From contig NZ_WKYV01000038.1 of NCBI RefSeq assembly GCF_009677585.1, positions 1 through 36,526 on the forward strand: DNA of 36,526 bases, in the 5' to 3' direction. This document shows, in pieces, positions 7,190 through 14,443 of this stretch (its first letter is position 1; the number at the start of each line of letters is the position of its first letter). The notes below the pieces were generated by a model, which saw nothing but the letters and a program-made list of their open reading frames with translations, did not search any database and was not told the DNA's origin. The position numbers and the translations under genes were made by a program. The DNA comes from Lactonifactor sp. BIOML-A5. Its GTDB lineage: Bacteria; Bacillota; Clostridia; Lachnospirales; Lachnospiraceae.

Positions 7190-8929
7190 ATGGCATTCGA
7201 CGGAATTACCATTGCAAATATAGTACATGAGTTAAATCAGACCATCACAGGGGGAAAGATCAACAAAATCGCCCAGCCGGAAGCGGATGAGCTTCTTCTT
7301 ACGATTAAGAATCAGAGAGTGCAGCATCGGCTTCTCATCTCAGCCAGCGCCTCTCTTCCCCTGATTTATCTGACACAGAGCAATAAGCCCAGTCCCCTTA
7401 CAGCACCGAATTTCTGCATGCTTCTGCGCAAGCACATTGGAAGCGGAAAAATCACTGCAGTGACCCAGCAGGGTCTGGAGCGGGTCATCCGGATAGAGAT
7501 TGAGCATCTCAACGAGCTGGGGGATCTCTGCCGCAAAACTCTGGCAGTAGAAATCATGGGAAAGCACAGCAACATTATTTTCCTGGATGAGACGGACAGG
7601 ATCCTTGACAGCATCAAACACGTATCCTCTCACATGAGTTCAGTCCGGGAAGTACTTCCCGGCAGAAATTATTTTATTCCGGAGACCCAGGAGAAAAAAA
7701 ATCCTCTGAATATTTCAGAAGATGAATTTGCCAATTTTATATACAGCAAACCGCTTCCGGTCTCCAAAGCCCTCTATACCTCTCTCACCGGAATCAGCCC
7801 TGTAATGAGCGAAGAAATCTGCTGCAGGGCCTCTGTGGACGGCGGCGCTTCTGTCAGTTCTCTTTCAGAGGCTGAGAGGATCCATTTGTTCCATACATTT
7901 GAACGCCTCATGGATGATATCCGGCAGGGGAACTTTTGTCCTTCTATTATTTATGATGACGAGGCTCCTCTGGAATATGCCTCGGTTCCTCTTATGAAGT
8001 ATGAGGGATACCGGACAGAGGCGTACGCTTCTATCTCCCAGGTGCTGGAGCATTATTATGCGGCAAAAAATATAATCACCAGGATTCGTCAGAAATCCGC
8101 GGAATTGCGAAAAGTGGTTCAGACTGCCCTGGAGAGGAACCGGAAGAAATTCGATCTGCAGACCAGACAGATGAAGGATACTGTAAAAAAAGACAAATAT
8201 AAGGTATACGGGGAATTACTCAATACTTACGGATATAATCTGGAAGAGGGCTGCCGATCTTTTCAGGCATTGAATTACTACACCAATGAAGAAATCACCA
8301 TCCCCCTGGATCCAACCATGACACCCCAGGAGAATGCCAAAAAATATTTTGACAGATATAATAAGCTGAAACGGACGGCTGAGGCACTGGAAGAACAGCT
8401 GAAGGATACACAAAGTGAGATCGAGCACCTGGAATCTATCAGCACTGCCCTGGATATTGCCAGAAAAGAAGAGGATCTGGTGCAGATTAAGGAAGAGCTT
8501 GTGCAGTACGGATATATAAAAAGAAAAGGACCTGCAGGGAAAAAAGTAAGAGTGACTGCAAAGCCTCTCCATTATATTTCCTCTGACGGCTATCATATGT
8601 ATGTAGGGAAAAATAATTATCAGAATGAAGAGCTGACCTTTAAATTTGCCGTGGGCAATGACTGGTGGTTTCATGCAAAGGGACAGCCTGGTTCCCACGT
8701 AATTGTTAAGACAAACGGGGACGAGCTGCCTGACCGCACCTTTGAGGAAGCCGGCCGGCTGGCTGCCTATTACTCCAAAGGAAGACAGGCTCCCAAGGTT
8801 GAAATTGACTATACTGAGAAAAAAAATGTGAAAAAGCCCGGCGGGGGAAAACCAGGCTTTGTCATCTATTATACCAACTACTCTCTCATGATTGAACCGG
8901 ATATCTCCGGGATCCGTGAGGTAGTCTAG
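7190..8929 (+). CDS. rqcH: RqcH, ribosome quality control NFACT protein
   Basis: RqcH binds obstructed 50S subunits and directs addition of C-terminal alanine tails to stalled nascent chains (the bacterial counterpart of Rqc2/NEMF). The ATG at 7190 follows AAAGGAG and gives 579 residues, a normal length. The N-terminal NFACT-N domain begins MAFDGITIANIVHEL and contains NFCMLLRKHIGSGKI. A long coiled-coil occupies about residues 360-450. The C-terminal NFACT-R domain holds YVGKNNYQNEELTFKFA and DWWFHAKGQPGSHVI. The frame remains open upstream to 6944 across yicC and the promoter, which is not coding for this gene. Its stop overlaps the stop of the convergent YjbR gene. Confidence 0.95.
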   Translation: MAFDGITIANIVHELNQTITGGKINKIAQPEADELLLTIKNQRVQHRLLISASASLPLIYLTQSNKPSPLTAPNFCMLLRKHIGSGKITAVTQQGLERVIRIEIEHLNELGDLCRKTLAVEIMGKHSNIIFLDETDRILDSIKHVSSHMSSVREVLPGRNYFIPETQEKKNPLNISEDEFANFIYSKPLPVSKALYTSLTGISPVMSEEICCRASVDGGASVSSLSEAERIHLFHTFERLMDDIRQGNFCPSIIYDDEAPLEYASVPLMKYEGYRTEAYASISQVLEHYYAAKNIITRIRQKSAELRKVVQTALERNRKKFDLQTRQMKDTVKKDKYKVYGELLNTYGYNLEEGCRSFQALNYYTNEEITIPLDPTMTPQENAKKYFDRYNKLKRTAEALEEQLKDTQSEIEHLESISTALDIARKEEDLVQIKEELVQYGYIKRKGPAGKKVRVTAKPLHYISSDGYHMYVGKNNYQNEELTFKFAVGNDWWFHAKGQPGSHVIVKTNGDELPDRTFEEAGRLAAYYSKGRQAPKVEIDYTEKKNVKKPGGGKPGFVIYYTNYSLMIEPDISGIREVV

Positions 8930-9327
8930 GCTCTCTTTTTCGGTGCAGTGAGATCATAGCTCTCCTGCACCATTCTTTTAATATCTTTATCCGGAACTGT
9001 TCCGTCCAATATGATAGAATTCCAGTGCATTTTATTCAGATGATACCCTGGGATTACGGAGGGAAAGGCCTCCCTCCAGAACTCTCTCCACTGGGGATCA
9101 CATTTAACGTTCACCCAAATATGTCCTTCCCGCTGAAAGATCCAGGCAAATACCTTCTGGTTTTCTTTATGGCGCATTACGGTCCAGTTGGGATCCTCAA
9201 AGGGATAATCCTCATAAGAATTCTTAAGTTTAAGACAAAAGTTAATTACTTCTCTTCTGCTTCTCATATCTATATGCTCCTCTGCAGGCGTTTTGACAAG
9301 TTCCCGGTAATTATCATAAGCAGACAT
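8926..9327 (-). CDS. MmcQ/YjbR family protein
   Basis: A 133-residue protein of the YjbR fold (MmcQ, CyaY-like DNA-binding domain). It shows YPFEDPNWTVMRHKENQKVFAWIF at about 40-63 as the first strand pair, WVNVKCDP, and the typical end PGYHLNKMHWNSIILDGTVPD. The role is not established; the fold resembles the double-wing DNA-binding motif. The ATG at 9327 has AAGGGG 4-5 nt upstream and a promoter further up. An internal ATG at about residue 21 is possible but lacks a comparable site. The gene converges on rqcH and the two TAG stops share the palindrome CTAG (8926-8929), with no terminator between them. Confidence 0.88.
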   Translation of the reverse strand: MSAYDNYRELVKTPAEEHIDMRSRREVINFCLKLKNSYEDYPFEDPNWTVMRHKENQKVFAWIFQREGHIWVNVKCDPQWREFWREAFPSVIPGYHLNKMHWNSIILDGTVPDKDIKRMVQESYDLTAPKKRA

Positions 9328-9344
9328 GTGTCCCCTTGTTCTTA

Positions 9345-9374
9345 ATTATATCACGCAGGAAGGTCAGGTGACAA
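9345..9374 (-). promoter_or_regulatory. Promoter of the YjbR-family gene
   Basis: Minus-strand TTGTCA (9374-9369), an 18-bp spacer, TATAAT (9350-9345). It sits in the 50 bp between the end of the ABC permease gene (stop at 9379) and the YjbR start. Confidence 0.65.
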
Positions 9375-9378
9375 ACCT

Positions 9379-11853
9379 TTATTCCCCTGTACCGATAGCT
9401 TCCACAATACTCATCTTCGCCGCCTGCCTTAAAGGAATGACTGTGGCGGCAAGACAGACACCGGCTGCGAGTACAGATGCCTCAGCAACGGCAGACAACG
9501 GGAGCTCCCGGAGGGAAAAGGAGCCTCCTGCAGCTCGGTAAATCACAAAGGTGCATAAAAGACCGGCCGCTGAACCTGTACCGGCAGCCAAGAGGCTGTA
9601 ATACACCCCCTCCCACAGAAACGTCCTGTACAGGGATCCTGCGCTCATTCCCACCGCTCTCTGTATGCCGATTTCTGTGACCCGGGTGTGAATATTCGTA
9701 TAAACAGTGTTGATTATATTTAGGATGCCGATAAGCCCGATAAAAATTATAAATCCCCAGCTGAGCAGCCGGATTTGCTGAAAGCTCTCTTCCAGCTGCC
9801 GGTCTGTGTTCCGGTAGGACAGCCAGGTACTTCCCGGGATCTGTCCGCAGAACCCCTTTAGTCTTTCTTCAAATGCAGTTTCTTCTGCCCGGGGAGTCAA
9901 AACAGGATATAGCTCCGTATATTGACTGCTACCTGTTAATCGATCGTAGGTCTTATCTGTCACAATCACCTGTACACCATTTTGAAACCCGTCGTTATTG
10001 ACAGTAACACAACCGTCAGTCACTGCGGCAACTTCAAGATTATGGCCCTGAATTTCTATGGTATCCCCTTTTTGAATCTGTGTGCGGGCAAGTTCTCTGC
10101 CCTGGAATGATACAGGGATCGGGTTTTTAACTACACAGGCAGTCCCTTCCTGTATTTTGGTTTTCTTCTCTTCCGGCAGTTCCCCGGCAAGCTTCCAGAT
10201 GCGCCCGGTATCTATGCCTGTGATCTGGAAGGTTTCCCCAGGCTGAAGAGAAAAATTCAATTCCAGAGGAATGTCTCCATCGGCATCCTGCTGAAAGCAG
10301 CTGAATTTTGTAGCCTGAAGAGACTCAACAGCCGGATCAGCTTCCAGCTTTGCCGCCTCGTCGGGAGTAAAACCTGTGGATTTATTGGTGACAGAATAAT
10401 CTCCCAGATGCATATCTCTCACCTCTCTTGATGTGTCAAGCAATCCTGTGAAGCTCTGAAGTGCAACAAAAACTGCGATACTCATTGCCAGGGACAGGAC
10501 AGTAATAAAGGTTCTGGCAGGATTGCGTCTCAGGTTTAGGCGTCCGTAAAAAGCCTCAAAATGCTTTACCCGATTCTTTCTTCGTCTCCGTCTCCCAACC
10601 TTTGCAGATGTATTCCCTATGGCTGTGACCGGAGATACCCTTGCCGCATATGACGCAGCGGGAAGGGAGGCCAATAATGAGGACGCCAGGGTAATCAGAA
10701 TACTGCCTGACACTGCCCACAGACTATTGTCTCCCGACTGGCGTACCAGAGAAAGCAATTCCTCCGGGGATCCGGTTTGAAATGCCTCCGGGGATAAAAT
10801 ACTCAGCACACCTTCCAGAATCTCTCCAGAAGCAGCTACCCCGCCGGCAGTTCCCAGCGGAATCCCAATGGCACAGAGTATCAGGAGCTCCAGGGTGACA
10901 AGAAAGTAAAGCTGCCGGCGCTCTGTTCCTATCGCCCGCAGAACTCCATACTGGCTCATCCGCCGGGTCACTGTGATTTTCAGGATATTATAAATCACAA
11001 GACCGCTGGCAATCAGAACCAGAATACCAACCATTAGGGCAGAAAGCATTAAAAATGGGAATCCTTGGGCTTCTTCTGTCTCTTCCCCGTAAGGTACGCC
11101 AAGGGCGTTCAGGTAGATCCAGTTATACTGTATCTCTTCTTCCGGCATATGGATGGACTCCCCCAGAGATTCTATCTGTCCCTGAAAGTCATCCAGACTG
11201 CGCAGGCGGAGGTCCGCAGCGTACAGCTGGTATTTTTCCGGAAGTATTCTTTCTGCGGTTTTTTCTCCGGCTATTCCGGAAACAGTACCGCTGGCGTAAC
11301 CAAGATAATTATTTTCAAGAATACCTGTGAGAAGGAAATCCTGCGTATATTCCCAGGGCAGCTGGTCATCATGGAGAAGGCTTAAGGAAAGCTTCAGAGA
11401 GACGGTATCTCCGATCTCTCCGGAAGCTCCCAACAGCTGCAGTGCATCCTCCGGCAGGGCAATCTCCAGAGGTCTCTCCGGCAGACATCCCTTTTTCACT
11501 CTCTTTATTTGGGGATAAATGGACAAATCCTCCTCCAGATATTCTCTTAGCTGCAGACTTAGACCGCTGTTCCCCAGTCTGGCAGTTCCAAGGCTTTGCC
11601 AGCTTGCGGCAAATTCCAGCCGGCTGTCAGCAAACAGCCTTGCTTTTTCCTCCCGGGTAATCTGGTGAAAGGTTACATGCCTGTCTCCGTTCAGCACAGA
11701 GGCCTGATGAAGGCGCATAGCAGAAAGGATACCTATGGACTGGCAGATTACAGCAGTCATGAGAGAGGACATAATGACAGCAGCCAGGATAAGAAAGGAG
11801 GTAACCTTCTGAATCTTCAGTTCTCTCCATACCAGGGATGTGTAGGATTTCAT
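9379..11853 (-). CDS. ABC exporter permease with two FtsX domains (MacB/antimicrobial-peptide type)
   Basis: An 824-residue membrane protein: an N-terminal helix (about 14-37), a large extracytoplasmic domain, a first FtsX block of three helices (about 265-400, including RRMSQYGVLRAIGTERRQLY), a central helix (RNPARTFITVLSLAMSIAVFVAL, about 445-465), a second extracytoplasmic domain, and a final FtsX block with EIGIQRAVGMS and a C-terminus APMSIVEAIG-like (AAKMSIVEAIGTGE). Such permeases move peptides or lipids, or act in mechanotransmission, rather than import solutes. The start ATG overlaps the ATPase stop by 4 bp (ATGA). Together with the ATPase and the upstream kinase and regulator it forms a sensing and export module, likely for antimicrobial peptides; the substrate is inferred. 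Confidence 0.9.
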   Translation of the reverse strand: MKSYTSLVWRELKIQKVTSFLILAAVIMSSLMTAVICQSIGILSAMRLHQASVLNGDRHVTFHQITREEKARLFADSRLEFAASWQSLGTARLGNSGLSLQLREYLEEDLSIYPQIKRVKKGCLPERPLEIALPEDALQLLGASGEIGDTVSLKLSLSLLHDDQLPWEYTQDFLLTGILENNYLGYASGTVSGIAGEKTAERILPEKYQLYAADLRLRSLDDFQGQIESLGESIHMPEEEIQYNWIYLNALGVPYGEETEEAQGFPFLMLSALMVGILVLIASGLVIYNILKITVTRRMSQYGVLRAIGTERRQLYFLVTLELLILCAIGIPLGTAGGVAASGEILEGVLSILSPEAFQTGSPEELLSLVRQSGDNSLWAVSGSILITLASSLLASLPAASYAARVSPVTAIGNTSAKVGRRRRRKNRVKHFEAFYGRLNLRRNPARTFITVLSLAMSIAVFVALQSFTGLLDTSREVRDMHLGDYSVTNKSTGFTPDEAAKLEADPAVESLQATKFSCFQQDADGDIPLELNFSLQPGETFQITGIDTGRIWKLAGELPEEKKTKIQEGTACVVKNPIPVSFQGRELARTQIQKGDTIEIQGHNLEVAAVTDGCVTVNNDGFQNGVQVIVTDKTYDRLTGSSQYTELYPVLTPRAEETAFEERLKGFCGQIPGSTWLSYRNTDRQLEESFQQIRLLSWGFIIFIGLIGILNIINTVYTNIHTRVTEIGIQRAVGMSAGSLYRTFLWEGVYYSLLAAGTGSAAGLLCTFVIYRAAGGSFSLRELPLSAVAEASVLAAGVCLAATVIPLRQAAKMSIVEAIGTGE

Positions 11854-12524
11854 AACCGCTCCACCTCCCTCAGGATTCCGTCCGACATAACAAACTGCCG
11901 CCCGGCCTGTTCTGCTATTTGAGGATCATGTGTAATAATCACAAGAGCCTTTTTCAGTTCTCTGTGGATGGTCAGCAAAAGTTCCATAACTTCCTTCCCG
12001 TTCCGGGAGTCCAGATTGCCTGTGGGTTCGTCGGCAAAGATAATTTCCGGCCTTGCACTCAGGGCTCTGGCAATAGCGGCCCGTTGTTTCTGCCCCCCTG
12101 AAAGCTGTCCCGGCAGGTGGTCCAGCCGGTTCTTTAACCCAAGAATTTCTATAAGATAAGATAAATATTCCTCATCTGGCTTCCGCCGATCCAAAAGCAG
12201 AGGCATCCGTATATTCTCCCGGACTGTCAGAACCGGAAGCAGATGGAACTGTTGAAAAACGAACCCCACTTTTTGGCGGCGGAGAGCAGACAGCTCTTTA
12301 TCGCTGCCACTATGTATATTCCTGCCATCATAGGTTACGGTACCCTTTGTAGGGGTGTCCAGACCGCTGATGATATGCAGAAGGGTACTTTTTCCGCTGC
12401 CGGATGGTCCCATAATGGATAAAAAATCCGATTCTCCTATGACCATGTCCGCCTGATCCAATGCAGTAATCTGGCCATCCCCTTTTCCGTAAATTTTTGA
12501 GACGCCGTTTACACAAATCTCCAT
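11850..12524 (-). CDS. ABC exporter ATP-binding protein (LolD/MacB type)
   Basis: A cytoplasmic ATPase of 224 residues that powers the adjacent FtsX permease. Walker A is GPSGSGKST (39-47), the Q loop is FQQFHLLPVLTVREN, the signature is LSGGQKQR near 140, Walker B is EIIFADEPTGNLDSRNG and the switch is ITHD. The frame also offers a GTG at 12533, but that lies directly against the ribosome binding site; ATG 12524 sits 10 nt after AAGGAG and is chosen. Its own promoter lies over the 3' end of the kinase gene and carries the repeats shared with the regulator promoter. Confidence 0.93.
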   Translation of the reverse strand: MEICVNGVSKIYGKGDGQITALDQADMVIGESDFLSIMGPSGSGKSTLLHIISGLDTPTKGTVTYDGRNIHSGSDKELSALRRQKVGFVFQQFHLLPVLTVRENIRMPLLLDRRKPDEEYLSYLIEILGLKNRLDHLPGQLSGGQKQRAAIARALSARPEIIFADEPTGNLDSRNGKEVMELLLTIHRELKKALVIITHDPQIAEQAGRQFVMSDGILREVERL

Positions 12525-12553
12525 AAAAAACACTCTCCTTTCTGATAAAGAAG

Positions 12554-12585
12554 AGTGTACGATACAAATCTCAATTTTCTCTCAA
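12554..12585 (-). promoter_or_regulatory. ABC-operon promoter with TTGAGA direct repeats
   Basis: On the minus strand TTGAGA (12585-12580), 5 nt, TTGAGA (12574-12569), 9 nt, then TACACT (12559-12554) as the -10. The same repeat, spacing and distance to the -10 occur upstream of the response regulator gene (14390-14421). The first repeat lies inside the last codons of the kinase gene. This is the probable binding site of the adjacent OmpR-type regulator. Confidence 0.7.
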
Positions 12586-13704
12586 ACAGGGGGCATGGGG
12601 TAATTTCATAAATACCGCTGATGCCCTGGCACCGATACCGGTGTTATTCAGATATAATTTCCCCTCCATCTTTTCACACAAAATCTTGCTGATATAGAGT
12701 CCCATACCATAATGCCTGGCCTCTTCCGCCCCCCTCTGGAAGGGACAGGGGCCGTTTTTAAGAATCTCTTCCGGATAGCCGGGACCGTCATCGGATACTG
12801 TCAGCGTCAGATAGGATCTTGATTCACTCAGGGAAATATGAATCCTGCGTTTTGCAAACCGGGCGGCGTTTCCAATCAGATTTTCTGCAATATGGGAAAA
12901 AAGATCGGTATCCAGATATACCTGGCTCCATCCCTCCCCTTCCACATCACACTGCTGCTCCAAGGAAAGGATCTTTACCGTCTCCTTCAATTCCCTGATA
13001 AGGGTATCCACACGAGTTTCCCTGTACCGCACAGGCAGCTGTTCCAACTGCTGCACACTGCTCATAGCTTCTACATATTGTTCAATTCTGCGGGTATAAA
13101 CCTCTATACGCCTGCGGGTCTCAGGATTCTGAGGATCCTGCGCAAGCAGTGTAAGAGACCCCTTCAAAACGGTTACAGGATTGCGCAGCTCATGGGAAAA
13201 GGCGGCGTTCAGATGTCTTCTGTCCTCGTTTTGTCTCCACATATCCCGTTTGTTCCTTAACAGTTCTTTCTGCATGGTTTCAAATGCCCGGCAGAGCTGC
13301 CCGAGTTCATCCCGGGAGGCTTCAGGCATTATAAAATCCAGGTCATTGGCGATTACTTTTTCTGCTCCGTATGTTAAATCGGCTATGGGCTTTTTTAATT
13401 TATACCGGTAAAACAGAATATTTGCCAGGACCAGCCCCCCGGTAAGAAACAAGGCAGGAAGCGCAAACTGCAGAAAGGACAGAAGCCTGGAGAGTCCATC
13501 CCCGGCTCCTGAGGCAGCGGGGGGCGAAAAGCGCATGGCTGTTTCAGGCCCTACTTCAAGTTCCAGGCTTGTATCAGACAGAGAGGAACGAAGATAAATA
13601 CAGGAGCCAAAAGCAATCCCTCCTAAAAGGAGTCCTCCCAGCAGGCACCAGAAAGTAAGCCAGAAAAACGCCTGCTTCAGCCCCATACGTTTTATGCATT
13701 CCAT
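12571..13704 (-). CDS. Sensor histidine kinase
   Basis: A 377-residue membrane kinase with two helices (about 10-33 and 78-102), a short extracytoplasmic loop of about 45 residues, a HAMP linker (about 103-155), an H-box AFSHELRNPVTVLKG near 169-183 and ATPase boxes N (HIAENLIGNAARFA), G1 (VSDDGPGYPEE) and G2 (HYGMGLYISK). It overlaps the end of the response-regulator gene by 13 bp. The small external loop suggests sensing within the membrane or through the partner ABC permease. The last residues, LREN, are encoded by sequence that doubles as one of the regulator's repeats. Confidence 0.92.
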   Translation of the reverse strand: MECIKRMGLKQAFFWLTFWCLLGGLLLGGIAFGSCIYLRSSLSDTSLELEVGPETAMRFSPPAASGAGDGLSRLLSFLQFALPALFLTGGLVLANILFYRYKLKKPIADLTYGAEKVIANDLDFIMPEASRDELGQLCRAFETMQKELLRNKRDMWRQNEDRRHLNAAFSHELRNPVTVLKGSLTLLAQDPQNPETRRRIEVYTRRIEQYVEAMSSVQQLEQLPVRYRETRVDTLIRELKETVKILSLEQQCDVEGEGWSQVYLDTDLFSHIAENLIGNAARFAKRRIHISLSESRSYLTLTVSDDGPGYPEEILKNGPCPFQRGAEEARHYGMGLYISKILCEKMEGKLYLNNTGIGARASAVFMKLPHAPCLREN

Positions 13705-14366
13705 TTATATCCGCACCCCCAGACGGTTCCTATCAGGTGTTCCAAGCCAAAGGCAGAGAGTTTCGTACGTATTTTCCGTATATGTTCCATTATGGTATCG
13801 CTGTTCCCGCCTCCGTCATATCCCCATATACATTCATACATCCGCTCCCTGTCAAATACCTGGCCTTCATGGGACGAGAGCAGCTGGATAATATCAAACT
13901 CCCGCCGGGAAAAATTCACAAATTCACTGCCCACAGTTACAGTTCTGGCTGTATAATCAACGGCAAGATCTCCGAAAAAGCGTACGTTGCCTGACGACTG
14001 CCTGCGCTGCTCTCTCCGCAGGTGTGCCTCCACTCTGGCCCCTAGTTCCTCCAGGTCAAAGGGCTTTACCACATAATCGTCCCCTCCGGCCTGAAATCCT
14101 TTAATTTTATCCTGGGATTCTACCCTGGCAGTAAGAAAAAGTATCGGACAGGCTACGTATTCCCGGATACGTTGGCATACGGACAGTCCGTCCAGTCCAG
14201 GCATAGTGATATCCAAAAGTATCAGGTCCGGCTCCCAGGAGACCTTGTTGAGCACCTGCTCTCCGTCTGCTGCAGTGATTGTCTGATAACCCTTCATCTG
14301 AAAATAGCTGCTTACAATCTCAACAATACCCGTTTCATCGTCCGCGATTAATATTTTGGGAGACAT
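13692..14366 (-). CDS. OmpR/PhoB family response regulator
   Basis: A 224-residue transcription factor. The receiver domain has the acidic pocket (ILIADDE), the phospho-acceptor in LILLDITMPGLDG near Asp53, and KPF near residue 103. The C-terminal winged helix contains FSRREFDIIQLL and the recognition-helix region TIMEHIRKIRTKL, ending GTVWGCGYKW. It partners the overlapping kinase gene. AGGAGG lies 10 nt before ATG 14366. The repeats at 14405-14421 lie just upstream of its own -10, so autoregulation is likely. Confidence 0.93.
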   Translation of the reverse strand: MSPKILIADDETGIVEIVSSYFQMKGYQTITAADGEQVLNKVSWEPDLILLDITMPGLDGLSVCQRIREYVACPILFLTARVESQDKIKGFQAGGDDYVVKPFDLEELGARVEAHLRREQRRQSSGNVRFFGDLAVDYTARTVTVGSEFVNFSRREFDIIQLLSSHEGQVFDRERMYECIWGYDGGGNSDTIMEHIRKIRTKLSAFGLEHLIGTVWGCGYKWNA

Positions 14367-14389
14367 TTACACAGCACCTCCTTTTTTCA

Positions 14390-14421
14390 ACTATACCAGC
14401 TCTTTCTCAATATTTTCTCAA
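14390..14421 (-). promoter_or_regulatory. Response-regulator promoter with TTGAGA direct repeats
   Basis: On the minus strand TTGAGA (14421-14416), 5 nt, TTGAGA (14410-14405), 9 nt, TATAGT (14395-14390) as the -10. It matches the arrangement at 12554-12585. There is no standard -35; the repeats cover that position, as expected for an activator of the OmpR family. Confidence 0.72.
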
Positions 14422-14443
14422 ATTTTTCCCGTTGCGGGACTAA

